This document shows, piece after piece, positions 27,968 to 35,624 of a stretch of 64,000 bases of DNA; position 1 is the first letter of the stretch; each line of letters begins with the position of its first letter. This DNA comes from Clostridia bacterium (GTDB lineage Bacteria > Bacillota > Clostridia > Christensenellales > Borkfalkiaceae), in the NCBI GenBank assembly GCA_017504655.1, contig JAFVQT010000028.1, positions 47,537-111,536 of the forward strand, given 5' to 3'. Position numbers and translations under genes: made by a program. Below the pieces are notes generated by a model. It ran no database searches. It was not told where the DNA came from and was given only the letters and a program-made list of their open reading frames with translations.

Positions 27968-28031
27968 ATTTTAATACAAAACAAATAAAAAATAAAAAAC
28001 AAAAACAAAATTTATCTGGAGGAAAACCACA

Positions 28032-29237
28032 ATGGCAAAATCTAAATTCGAGAGAAGTAAGCCACACGTAAACATTGGTACCATTGGTCACGTTGACCAT
28101 GGTAAGACTACCTTAACTGCTGCAATCACTATGGTTATGGCTGCTAAGGGTGGTGCTGAAGCTATGAGATATGATCAAATCGATAAGGCACCAGAAGAGA
28201 AGGCAAGAGGTATTACGATTAACACCGCTCACGTTGAGTATCAAACTGCTAGCAGACACTACGCTCACGTTGACTGCCCAGGACACGCTGACTACGTTAA
28301 GAACATGATTACCGGTGCCGCTCAAATGGACGGCGCAATCTTAGTAGTTGCTGCTACCGACGGTCCAATGCCTCAAACCAGAGAGCACATCCTTCTTGCT
28401 CGTCAAGTAGGTGTTCCTTATATTATCGTATTCCTTAACAAGGCTGACCTTGTTGACGACGAAGAACTCCTTGAGCTCGTTGAAATGGAAGTTAGAGGTC
28501 TTCTTGACGAGTACGGATTCCCAGGCGACGATACTCCTATCGTTAAGGGTTCTGCTCTTAAGGCTCTTGAAGCTGCAGCTGCTGGTAACGCAGACGATCC
28601 TGCTTGCCAACCTATCCTTGACCTTATGGATGCTGTTGACTCTTACATCCCAACTCCTGAAAGAGACGATGCTAAGCCTTTCCTTCTTCCTGTAGAAGAC
28701 GTATTCACCATTTCTGGTCGTGGTACCGTTGCTACCGGTAGAGTAGAAAGAGGTGTTGGTCACGTTGGTGATCCTGTTGAAATCGTTGGTCTTCAAGAGA
28801 AGCCTACTACTTCAGTTATTACCGGTCTTGAAATGTTCAGAAAGCTTCTTGACGAAGCTCAAGCTGGTGACAACGTAGGTGCTCTTCTTAGAGGTATCGA
28901 TAGAAACAGCATTAAGCGTGGTCAAGTTATCGTTAAGCCAGGCTCTGTAAAGGCTCACACTGAGTTCAGCGGCCAAGTTTACGTTCTTACCAAAGAAGAA
29001 GGTGGACGTCATACTCCATTCTTCAACAACTATCGTCCTCAATTCTACTTCAGAACTACCGACGTTACCGGAACTATTAAGCTTCCAGAAGGCGTAGAAA
29101 TGGTTATGCCTGGTGACCACGTTACCATCGACGTAACTCTTATCACTCCTATCGCTTGTGAAGAAGGTCTCCGTTTCGCTATCCGTGAAGGTGGTAGAAC
29201 TGTAGGTTCAGGCGTTGTTGCTACGATCAAGGCTTAA
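28032..29237 (+). CDS. tuf: Elongation factor Tu
   Basis: 401 aa GTPase that delivers aminoacyl-tRNA to the ribosome. G1 is [11 protein letters not shown]3 is DCPGHADY, G4 is NKAD; the switch region [15 protein letters not shown] and the C-terminal [14 protein letters not shown] are standard. GGAGGA precedes the ATG. Codon choice is markedly biased, with many repeated preferred codons, as expected for a very highly expressed gene. It is the last gene of the str operon, followed by a strong terminator. Confidence 0.98.
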   Translation: MAKSKFERSKPHVNIGTIGHVDHGKTTLTAAITMVMAAKGGAEAMRYDQIDKAPEEKARGITINTAHVEYQTASRHYAHVDCPGHADYVKNMITGAAQMDGAILVVAATDGPMPQTREHILLARQVGVPYIIVFLNKADLVDDEELLELVEMEVRGLLDEYGFPGDDTPIVKGSALKALEAAAAGNADDPACQPILDLMDAVDSYIPTPERDDAKPFLLPVEDVFTISGRGTVATGRVERGVGHVGDPVEIVGLQEKPTTSVITGLEMFRKLLDEAQAGDNVGALLRGIDRNSIKRGQVIVKPGSVKAHTEFSGQVYVLTKEEGGRHTPFFNNYRPQFYFRTTDVTGTIKLPEGVEMVMPGDHVTIDVTLITPIACEEGLRFAIREGGRTVGSGVVATIKA

Positions 29238-29253
29238 TCTTAATTTTAAAAAC

Positions 29254-29289
29254 AAAAAGACTCAAAGGCGTTGCCTTTGGGTCTTTTTT
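29254..29289 (+). terminator. Terminator after tuf
   Basis: AAAGACTCAAAGGC-GTT-GCCTTTGGGTCTTT with a continuing T-run. Confidence 0.92.
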
Positions 29290-29290
29290 A

Positions 29291-29616
29291 CTTTATAAGC
29301 GTCGTACTACTGCGTTTACTGTTTCGTTTTCAAGACTTTGGTGACCTCGTCGCAAATCGACCTTTTGTCAACAAATTGCAAGTGCAATTTGCAAGACCTT
29401 TTGGTTGTTTGCTCCTCTTCCCAAAAATTCTTATTTCATAAATATTTTTGGGAGTCCTAATTGGATGCAACGTCACGTTGCTCTACCAAATCCTTTCAAA
29501 CTCACGAGCCTTGTATTACTCGCTTCTAAAGTTTTTAAACAAGAAAGAATATTCACATTGCACAAGTATTCTTAAAACGTTGTCGAGCCTTGCCTAACTT
29601 GTGTCTAAAGTTTTTT
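29291..29616. repeat. Noncoding direct repeat, copy 1 (long form)
   Basis: Starts at CTTTATAAGCGTCGTACTAC and ends at CTAAAGTTTTTT. Compared with copy 2 it carries about 130 extra bases (29347-29482) containing the palindromes CAAATTGCA-AG-TGCAATTTG and GCAACGTCACGTTGC (the latter at the junction). The shared parts differ from copy 2 at only a few bases. No ORF of note. Confidence 0.85.
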
Positions 29617-29617
29617 A

Positions 29618-29815
29618 CTTTATAAGCGTCGTACTACTGCGTTTACTGTTTCGTTTTCAAGACTTTGGTGACCAAAGAGGTCTACCAAATCCTCTCAAAC
29701 TCACGAGCCTTGTATTACTCGCTTCTAAAGTTTTTAAACAAGAAAGAATATTCACGTTGCACAAGTATTCTTAAAACGTTATCGAGCCTTGCCTAACTTG
29801 TGTCTAAAGTTTTTA
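29618..29815. repeat. Noncoding direct repeat, copy 2 (short form)
   Basis: A near-identical copy of the two outer parts of the unit at 29291-29616, including GAGCCTTGTATTACTCGCTT and GAGCCTTGCCTAACTTGTGT. Those two lines also resemble each other, so the unit is internally repetitive. Function unknown. Confidence 0.85.
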
Positions 29816-29816
29816 A

Positions 29817-29860
29817 AAACAAAGAATGCTAAAAGGCAAAGCCTTTGGGCATTTTCTTTG
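29817..29860 (+). terminator. Terminator-like hairpin after the repeats
   Basis: GAATGC.TAAAAGGC-AAA-GCCTTTGGGCATTTTC, similar in loop and stem to the tuf terminator, as though the tuf 3' region was duplicated with its terminator. Confidence 0.65.
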
Positions 29861-29897
29861 TTGTAGTGGCGTTTATTTAAAATCTTTGCAAAACAAC

Positions 29898-29927
29898 TTG
29901 AAATGGAGTGTGTTTTTTTGGTATAAT
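29898..29927 (+). promoter_or_regulatory. Promoter of the orphan lipoprotein
   Basis: TTGAAA (29898-29903), an 18-base spacer, TATAAT (29922-29927). Confidence 0.7.
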
Positions 29928-30004
29928 AAACTTGTTGATAACTTAAAAACCATTATTTAGAATGAATCTATAAGTCGACTTTTAATTGATAAGGAGGGTA
30001 AAAT

Positions 30005-31144
30005 ATGAAAAAGATTATATCTTTAGCAATAGGATTAGTTTTTATGTTTGTTTTGTTAGGGTGTAATATTACATCTAATGAAAATGAGAAATTTGAAATT
30101 CCACAAGACAACTTTACTTTTTGCCCATCACAAAAAAGTGATATGCACAATGAAGAATTGATCATAGCTTATGAATCATATATTATAGAGCACAACAGGG
30201 ATTTGTCATCATTGGGGGCTTACGAGATATATAATTTTACAAATGAAGATGTTTATTATAAGTACGAGTTAGATGTTTTTGTAGTTAGTTATGAAAAATC
30301 ATCGTATTATTTTGTAAAACATAAAGATACGGTGTATCAAATATCTCCTTTTGATATGAATAATGAAAATTCTCACTGTGTCAATCACGTTGCAATAACA
30401 GACACAAATAAAGATGGTTATATTGAAATATTAACCGCACTAAATACTTTTGCTAATAGAATTACTTCATATTATTGCACGTCTTTTATTAGTGTGATAG
30501 ATACTAAGTCTAAATATAGTATTGAAATAACCGATTATAATAATATAGATTATTTTAAAGAAAATGAAGAAGGTGTAATTTCGATTTATAATGCTAATGG
30601 TGTTAAGCCTGTTGTTAGCGATTTGCATGATGGAATATTAGACGAAAAATATTACGAATTAGCAACCAATTTGTTTGATGCGCCAGTTTTAAACACGTCT
30701 AATTACGAATTTAAAGAAAGAAACCTCACTGCAGCTTGTGATTTGTTTAAAGTAGAAATAACAATAAATGATGCTTCAATAAATTTCCCGTATGTGTTTA
30801 AATCATCTTATTATAGCTCTCCATACTTTACAATAAACGTTAAAATGACGTATCTTGGGGAGGAGTTTAGTTATACTAGTCCCGATGGCTATTTGGATGG
30901 GGCTACCGTTTCATTTGTTAATGATAGTTCAGTAATAAATTGTGAAGATTGGCTTGCAACTACTGTAGTAACGAAATTTGTTATAGTGCCAGGTATGGAA
31001 ATAGAAAGAGGGTATAGATATCATGAAAGTTTAAATGTGGTTAACGAAGTTGGTGTCTATGATATGGTAATAACGTACGAAAATGAAGAAACAAGCTTAA
31101 AAGAGTCAATTGTTATAGAAGATTTTCTACAACTTACCAGATAA
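30005..31144 (+). CDS. Orphan lipoprotein, function unknown
   Basis: 379 aa. The signal peptide ends in VLLGC (lipobox, Cys 20). The mature part is rich in Tyr, Asn and Asp. Near residues 135-148 it contains DTNKDGYIEI, which fits a Ca-binding EF-hand or FG-GAP type loop. It is not related by eye to the paralogous lipoproteins at 19.6-24.4 kb. Its base composition is clearly more AT-rich than the housekeeping genes, which suggests acquisition. AAGGAGG precedes the ATG, and it ends before a shared bidirectional hairpin. Confidence 0.7.
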   Translation: MKKIISLAIGLVFMFVLLGCNITSNENEKFEIPQDNFTFCPSQKSDMHNEELIIAYESYIIEHNRDLSSLGAYEIYNFTNEDVYYKYELDVFVVSYEKSSYYFVKHKDTVYQISPFDMNNENSHCVNHVAITDTNKDGYIEILTALNTFANRITSYYCTSFISVIDTKSKYSIEITDYNNIDYFKENEEGVISIYNANGVKPVVSDLHDGILDEKYYELATNLFDAPVLNTSNYEFKERNLTAACDLFKVEITINDASINFPYVFKSSYYSSPYFTINVKMTYLGEEFSYTSPDGYLDGATVSFVNDSSVINCEDWLATTVVTKFVIVPGMEIERGYRYHESLNVVNEVGVYDMVITYENEETSLKESIVIEDFLQLTR

Positions 31145-31196
31145 AAATTCTTTCGGATTTAAAAATTAGATTGTATAGTATATTTGCAGGTAAAAT

Positions 31197-31231
31197 AAAA
31201 AGGTGAGCGAAAATTTTTCGCTCACCTTTTT
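31197..31231. terminator. Bidirectional terminator hairpin, cassette copy 1
   Basis: AAAAAGGTGAGCGAAAA / TTTTTCGCTCACCTTTTT, a nearly perfect palindrome ending both the lipoprotein (+) and the HTH gene (-). A near-identical copy lies at 32311. Confidence 0.85.
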
Positions 31232-31454
31232 AATCTGTTAAACCTAAAATATAATTTGCATCTAAATCAAGTTCCCTGCATAATTTAGCAAAAGTGTCTA
31301 ACTTGGGTAATTTTTTTGTGGTGCAATACTGTGTTACCATTTCTGGAGAAACGCCTATTTTCTTAGCGATTTCTACTGTCGTAAGCCCACAATTTTTAAT
31401 TTCTTCTACTAATCTTTCTTTAATAATCATATAAGTCATATCCATATGGTACAT
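31230..31454 (-). CDS. Small HTH (Cro/C1-like) protein 2
   Basis: About 74 aa if it starts at ATG 31454; the frame is open to 31541, but that extension overlaps the upstream HTH gene and is hydrophobic without a ribosome site. The body IIKERLVEEIKNCGLTTVEI and AKKIGVSPEMVTQYCTTKKL is a helix-turn-helix of the Xre type, ending ELDLDANYILGLTD. It lies just downstream of HTH protein 1 on the same strand, so both probably come from one message. Start codon uncertain. Confidence 0.65.
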   Translation of the reverse strand: MYHMDMTYMIIKERLVEEIKNCGLTTVEIAKKIGVSPEMVTQYCTTKKLPKLDTFAKLCRELDLDANYILGLTD

Positions 31455-31467
31455 TGCAAATAAACTT

Positions 31468-31680
31468 TTAATATTCTTTTCTACCACAAACAACGTCAAT
31501 ACTAACGTCAAAAAAATCAGCAATTTTCCAGCATTCAACAATGCTTGGCTCGTTCAAGCCTTGTTCCCACCGTGATACATTTGCTTGGCTTGTATCTAAT
31601 TCTTTGGCGAGTTGGCGTTGAGATAAGCCTTTTTCTTTTCTTAATTCTGCAATTTTATTGTTTTTAAAGTTTATTTCCAT
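31468..31680 (-). CDS. Xre/Cro-C1 family repressor, HTH protein 1
   Basis: 70 aa, a minimal single-domain HTH regulator: IAELRKEKGLSQRQLAKELD, then TSQANVSRWEQGLNEPS is the recognition part. It has no oligomerisation or protease domain. It is divergent from the zinc-ribbon membrane gene, with two TATACAAA-type palindromes between them that it probably binds. The ATG lies about 6 bases after a TATAAT on the minus strand and has no clear Shine-Dalgarno, so the message may be nearly leaderless. Confidence 0.85.
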   Translation of the reverse strand: MEINFKNNKIAELRKEKGLSQRQLAKELDTSQANVSRWEQGLNEPSIVECWKIADFFDVSIDVVCGRKEY

Positions 31681-31691
31681 GAAATTATTAT

Positions 31692-31742
31692 ATACAAAAA
31701 TGTATCAAAATAGTTGACATATACAAATTTGTATCGTATAAT
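31692..31742 (+). promoter_or_regulatory. Promoter with two operator palindromes
   Basis: Consensus TTGACA (31714-31719), 17 bases, TATAAT (31737-31742) reads toward the membrane gene. The spacer contains the perfect palindrome ATACAAATTTGTAT (31721-31734); a second, ATACAAAAATGTAT, lies at 31692-31705, centred 29 bases away. A typical control region for the adjacent Xre repressor. Confidence 0.8.
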
Positions 31743-31763
31743 AAAATAAAAAAGGGGATTATT

Positions 31764-32207
31764 ATGGGTGGTCTAATAATATTAATTGTTTTAGTTATAT
31801 TCACAGTTGCAGCTTTTTCAGCGGAGGCCTATGTTTTAGGTGTTGTATTTTTGCTGGCACTAGGAGGCTTTATAGCAATTTTTGTTAGTACAATTAAAGA
31901 AGAAAAAGCTAAAGAAAAAGCGAAAAAAGAAAAATTTAAGTCGCTTGAGGGGGAAGAGAAAAAAGATTTCTTTTTAAAAGAATATTTGGGTGTAGACATT
32001 GATGAGATCAAAAGAAAAGCAACTTGTCCTGCATGTGGAGCAAAATCCGAGTGGGATTTATTTAAAACTGAGGAACGTGAAGAGGAAATACCTGATAAAG
32101 CATTGCGCATTGGTGGGGCAACTACAGTTTTTTATGATAAGAAGATAAAATATAAAAAGCATTATAAATGCAGAAAGTGTGGTTTTATTAAAGTTGAAGA
32201 GGAATAA
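31764..32207 (+). CDS. Small membrane protein with C-terminal zinc ribbon
   Basis: 147 aa: two hydrophobic helices (about residues 3-18 and 22-43), a very basic and acidic coiled stretch (IKEEKAKEKAKKEKFKSLEG), then a zinc ribbon with CPAC near residue 90 and CRKC near residue 137. No known family recognised. It is controlled by a promoter with operators for the divergent HTH protein. The pairing of an Xre repressor and a membrane effector resembles small immunity or stress cassettes, but no function can be assigned. Confidence 0.75.
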   Translation: MGGLIILIVLVIFTVAAFSAEAYVLGVVFLLALGGFIAIFVSTIKEEKAKEKAKKEKFKSLEGEEKKDFFLKEYLGVDIDEIKRKATCPACGAKSEWDLFKTEEREEEIPDKALRIGGATTVFYDKKIKYKKHYKCRKCGFIKVEEE

Positions 32208-32310
32208 TTCATTAAAAGATCAAATTATATATTTGTCGTTTATTTAGTTATTAACTAGGAATGCATATTTTATGAAAAAATAGCAGAAGTTAATTATGTT
32301 TTCTCAAACA

Positions 32311-32344
32311 AAAAAGGTGAGCGAAAATTTTTCGCTCACATTTT
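32311..32344 (+). terminator. Terminator hairpin, cassette copy 2
   Basis: AAAAAGGTGAGCGAAAATTT continuing into TTCGCTCACATTTTG, the same palindrome as at 31197-31231 with one change near the end. It ends the zinc-ribbon gene. Confidence 0.85.
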
Positions 32345-32377
32345 GTGTTGTAGGTCTATTAAAATATAAGAAAATAT

Positions 32378-32553
32378 GGTGGAGCGTCACGCAAAAAATA
32401 GGGTGGAGCGTCACGAGAAATAGGGTGGAGCATCACGAGAAATAGGGTGGAGCATCACGAGAAATAGGGTGGAGCGTCACGAGAAATGGGGTGGAGCGTC
32501 ACGAGAAATGGGGTGGAGCGTCACGCAAAAAATAGGGTGGAGCGTCACGCTCC
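32378..32553. repeat. Array of eight 22-24-base repeats
   Basis: Unit GGTGGAGCGTCACGAGAAAT plus AG or GG. Units 1 and 7 read CGCAAAAAATAG, units 3 and 4 have GCATCAC, and unit 8 ends CGCTCC. Repeats are contiguous with no spacers, so this is not CRISPR. Unit 8 forms the perfect palindrome GGAGCGTCACGCTCC (32539-32553), whose centre is the stop codon of the minus-strand GNAT gene. Confidence 0.92.
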
Positions 32554-33030
32554 CCTTTGAAAAGCTAAACGCTCTTCGCCGTTTTCAAGATAAATTATTC
32601 CACAGTACTCAAAGCCGTTGCGCCTTAATACCTTTTGCATAGGAATATTATCTCTATGCGTATCTATTTTCAGGTTTGGAAAGCGTCTAAAGCACTCGTT
32701 AAAGCAAAAGTCTATTATGCCTTTACCGTGGTATAAAACGGCTATTCTATGCATAAAAGCATAGGGTAAGCTGTTCTTCCAAGAGCCTTCAAAAATCTTA
32801 TTATACGTAGGCTCTATACCTTTTTTAAATGCAAAAACAGCCACTACCTCGCCTCCGTCTTCGCATACGTAGCCAATGCCGTTATCGATATCCTCTTTTG
32901 CGTCAACAGCGTTGGGGTAGTCGCCCTTCCATTGGTTCGGATTGCCGTTTTCACGCATAAATTTCTTTGCTAACGTGTATATTTTGTCAATTTGAGCAAG
33001 GTCTTCAGGCTCGGCTTTACGTAAAATCAT
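32545..33030 (-). CDS. GNAT family N-acetyltransferase
   Basis: 161 aa from ATG 33030, chosen because TTTGGAGA lies just before it and the protein then begins ILRKAEPEDLAQIDKIY, the usual GNAT beginning; the longer open frame to 33096 would include a terminator. Acetyl-CoA site region: HRIAVLYHGKGIIDFCF, followed by NIPMQKVLRRNGFEYCGIIY. Substrate unknown. The last codons and the stop lie in the final unit of the tandem repeat array, so the array has grown from, or invaded, the gene end. Confidence 0.85.
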   Translation of the reverse strand: MILRKAEPEDLAQIDKIYTLAKKFMRENGNPNQWKGDYPNAVDAKEDIDNGIGYVCEDGGEVVAVFAFKKGIEPTYNKIFEGSWKNSLPYAFMHRIAVLYHGKGIIDFCFNECFRRFPNLKIDTHRDNIPMQKVLRRNGFEYCGIIYLENGEERLAFQRGA

Positions 33031-33054
33031 ACTAAAAAATCTCCAAATAACAAT

Positions 33055-33088
33055 ACGACAAAAAGGCGGAACAAAAGTTCCGCCTTTA
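33055..33088 (-). terminator. Terminator of rpmB
   Basis: AAAGGCGGAAC-AAAA-GTTCCGCCTTT; on the minus strand it continues into TTTTTGT. Confidence 0.88.
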
Positions 33089-33110
33089 AAAAGCAATTTT
33101 AAAATTAAGC

Positions 33111-33299
33111 TTACGCTCTTTCTACTTTATTGCTCTTAAGGCAACGAGCGCAAACATATTCAGAAGAAACTACGCCGTCTTTAACAACTCTTACTTTCTG
33201 AACGTTCGCACTGTATAAACGAGGGGTCTTACGGTTACTGTGGCTAACTTTGTTGCCGGACAACTTTCCTTTTCCGCAAACGCTACAAACTCTCGACAT
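33111..33299 (-). CDS. rpmB: 50S ribosomal protein L28
   Basis: 62 aa, normal for L28. CSVCGKGK at the N-terminus and CARCLK near the C-terminus form a four-Cys zinc site (the C+ form). SHSNRKTPRLYSANVQKVRV is the family core. AGGTGC-type spacing precedes the ATG on the minus strand. It is divergent from the Asp23 gene, an arrangement conserved in Bacillota. Confidence 0.97.
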   Translation of the reverse strand: MSRVCSVCGKGKLSGNKVSHSNRKTPRLYSANVQKVRVVKDGVVSSEYVCARCLKSNKVERA

Positions 33300-33339
33300 A
33301 ATGCACCTCCAAATGGTTTAGTAAAATTAAAGCATAGAT

Positions 33340-33368
33340 AATATACCACAATTTAAATTTAATTGCAA
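33340..33368 (-). promoter_or_regulatory. Promoter of rpmB
   Basis: On the minus strand: TTGCAA (33363-33368), a 17-base spacer, TATATT (33340-33345). Confidence 0.65.
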
Positions 33369-33437
33369 CAAAATTGAGCCCATTTATCGAAAAAACACAT
33401 AAAAATTAAGTTGCGGATAAAAAATAGAGAAAAACCC

Positions 33438-33466
33438 TTGTAAAAGAAATCAAAATATAGTATAAT
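33438..33466 (+). promoter_or_regulatory. Promoter of the Asp23-FakA unit
   Basis: TTGTAA (33438-33443), a 17-base spacer, TATAAT (33461-33466), about 20 bases before the ATG. Confidence 0.7.
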
Positions 33467-33486
33467 AATGAGGAAAGGAGAAAGCC

Positions 33487-33837
33487 ATGCCAGTAACAAC
33501 TTCAAACATTTACGGTAAAATTTCTATATCTGACGAAGCTATTGCTAAAGTAGCTGCCCACGCCGCGCTCGAGTGTTACGGCGTTGTCGAAATGGTTTCA
33601 AGACGACTTTCCGACAGCTTTTCGTTGCTTTTCAAACGTGATTCAAGCGGCAAAGGGGTAAAGGTCGTTACAAACGGCGATAGAATTTTTATTGATATTT
33701 ACGTAATTATAAAGTTCGGCGTTTCTATATCTGCTGTTGCCGAATCTTTAAAGAGTTCAGTTAAATACAAGGTCGAGCAGTTTACGGGTATGATTGTTAA
33801 TACCGTTAACGTAAATATTATCGGCGTTAAACTTTGA
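33487..33837 (+). CDS. Asp23/Gls24 family envelope stress protein
   Basis: 116 aa, single Asp23 domain (YloU-type): ISISDEAIAKVAAHAALECY at the start and VKYKVEQFTGMIVNTVNV near the end. Members are cytoplasmic or membrane-associated proteins linked to the envelope stress response. It is followed after 58 bases by the DAK2 gene and then recG, the order seen across Bacillota. GGAG precedes the ATG. Confidence 0.94.
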   Translation: MPVTTSNIYGKISISDEAIAKVAAHAALECYGVVEMVSRRLSDSFSLLFKRDSSGKGVKVVTNGDRIFIDIYVIIKFGVSISAVAESLKSSVKYKVEQFTGMIVNTVNVNIIGVKL

Positions 33838-33895
33838 TTATTCGCGGGGCTTATAACTTAAGCCTCTATTTCCACATATAATTCGGAGGAAATTT

Positions 33896-35527
33896 ATGCA
33901 AAAAAATATAAACGGCGCAACCTTTGCTAAAATGGTTACAGCCGCCTCAAAATTGCTCGAGGTTAACAGAGAGCAAATAGATACGTTAAACGTTTTCCCT
34001 GTCCCAGACGGTGACACGGGTACTAATATGAGCCTGACGATGCAGTCGGCAATAAAAGAACTCAAGGCTTGCAAGTCAAATAGCTTGTACGATTTAGCAG
34101 ACTCTGTTTCAAGAGGTGCATTAAAGGGCGCAAGAGGTAACTCCGGCGTTATAACCTCTCAAATTTTCAGAGGTATGTGCGCTGTTTTAAAGGATAAAAC
34201 CGATTTTGATACTAAAACCTTTGCTAAGGCTTTAAAAAATGCTACCGACGTTGCCTACAGCGCGGTTTCAAAGCCAAAGGAAGGTACTATTTTAACAGTT
34301 TGCCGTATGATTTCAGAGCACGCAATGTCAGTTTGCGGTAAGGTAAAGGATATGGAGTCCTTTATGCAAGAAATCATTAAAAAGGGTCAAGAGGCTGTCG
34401 ACCTTACCCCAACTCTTCTTCCCGTGCTTAAAAAGGCAGGCGTAGTAGACTCGGGCGGTATGGGTCTTTTGACGATATACAAGGGTATGTACAAGGGGCT
34501 TATCGGTGAAGAAATCGAGGGTGCAACTGTAGAACAACCCGAGGTTAAAGTAGATTCTGCTATGGAGCATGCCGATATTATGAATCTCGGCACTATAGAA
34601 TTTGGCTACTGTACGGAATTTTTTATTATCAACTTAAAAAGAAGAACGACTCTTGCCGATATCGATAGGCTCAGAGAATACCTTATGAGTATAGGCGATA
34701 GCGTTATTTGTATAGGTGACCTTGAATTTGTAAAGGTACACGTTCATACCAACAACCCCGGTCAGGCGATTACAAAGGCTTTACAACTTGGTGAGGTTGA
34801 CAAGGTTAAAATTGAAAATATGCTTGAGCAAAACCGTGAGCTTATCAAAAAGTATGAGGCTGAGAAAAAAGAAATCGGTATGCTTTCAATATGCTCGGGT
34901 AGCGGTTTTGCAGAAATTTTCAAGGATATTAACGTAGACAGAGTAATTGAGGGCGGTCAAACGATGAACCCTTCTGCGCAAGATATAGCAGACGCCGTTG
35001 CAAGAATAAATGCAGAAAACGTATTTATTTTCCCCAACAACAAGAATATAATTCTCGCCGCAGAGCAATCTAAGTCTTTAGTAGAAAATAAGAAGATTTA
35101 CGTTGTTCCTACTAAGAATATTCCTCAAGGTATTTCGGCTGCGCTTGCCTTTAATCCGGACGAAACTGCAGATGAAAATCTCAGTAATATGATACACGCA
35201 GTGGATAACGTTGCTGCAGGTCAGGTTACCTATGCGGTAAGAAACACTAAGGTGGACGGATTCTCGCTTGTTCAAGGTGATATAATCGGTCTTGACAATA
35301 AGAAGATTCTTGCAAAGGGCAAAGACGTTGCAAAGGTTACCTGTGACCTCGTTGAAAAGCTTCATCACCCGTCGCACAGCCTTATAAACCTTTATTACGG
35401 TGCTGACGTTTCAGAGGAAGAAGCAATCAATCTTCAAGAAATGCTACAGGAAAAGTATCCCGATTTAGATGTTGAGCTTTTCTTGGGTGGACAGCCGATT
35501 TATTATTACGTCGTTTCTCTGGAGTAG
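33896..35527 (+). CDS. fakA: DAK2-domain protein, FakA/YloV-like fatty acid kinase
   Basis: 543 aa. The N-terminal DhaL (DAK2) domain carries VFPVPDGDTGTNMSLTMQ and GALKGARGNSGVITSQIFRG, with conserved Asp residues for Mg-ATP. The middle reads AGVVDSGGMGLLTIYKGM. The C-terminal half is the FakA-specific region ending YYYVVSLE. In S. aureus, FakA phosphorylates fatty acids bound to FakB, a DegV-family protein. No degV gene is in the window, so the partner must be elsewhere. GGAGG precedes the ATG. Confidence 0.9.
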   Translation: MQKNINGATFAKMVTAASKLLEVNREQIDTLNVFPVPDGDTGTNMSLTMQSAIKELKACKSNSLYDLADSVSRGALKGARGNSGVITSQIFRGMCAVLKDKTDFDTKTFAKALKNATDVAYSAVSKPKEGTILTVCRMISEHAMSVCGKVKDMESFMQEIIKKGQEAVDLTPTLLPVLKKAGVVDSGGMGLLTIYKGMYKGLIGEEIEGATVEQPEVKVDSAMEHADIMNLGTIEFGYCTEFFIINLKRRTTLADIDRLREYLMSIGDSVICIGDLEFVKVHVHTNNPGQAITKALQLGEVDKVKIENMLEQNRELIKKYEAEKKEIGMLSICSGSGFAEIFKDINVDRVIEGGQTMNPSAQDIADAVARINAENVFIFPNNKNIILAAEQSKSLVENKKIYVVPTKNIPQGISAALAFNPDETADENLSNMIHAVDNVAAGQVTYAVRNTKVDGFSLVQGDIIGLDNKKILAKGKDVAKVTCDLVEKLHHPSHSLINLYYGADVSEEEAINLQEMLQEKYPDLDVELFLGGQPIYYYVVSLE

Positions 35528-35550
35528 TAAATAATTAAAACATAAAAGCG

Positions 35551-35591
35551 ATATAAAAGCGGAAAATCTGATCGGTTTTCCGCTTTTATAT
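35551..35591 (+). terminator. Hairpin between fakA and recG
   Basis: A 16-bp stem with outer part ATATAAAAGCGGAAAA and its exact complement at 35576-35591. The stem itself is U-rich in its 3' arm but no further T-run follows, so termination may be partial. Confidence 0.65.
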
Positions 35592-35624
35592 AAATCAGTG
35601 TAAAATATAAAAAGGAGGTAGCGT

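Noticed and set aside
32378..32553. Candidate CRISPR array
   Set aside because: The 22-24-base units are contiguous with no unique spacers, and no cas genes are near.
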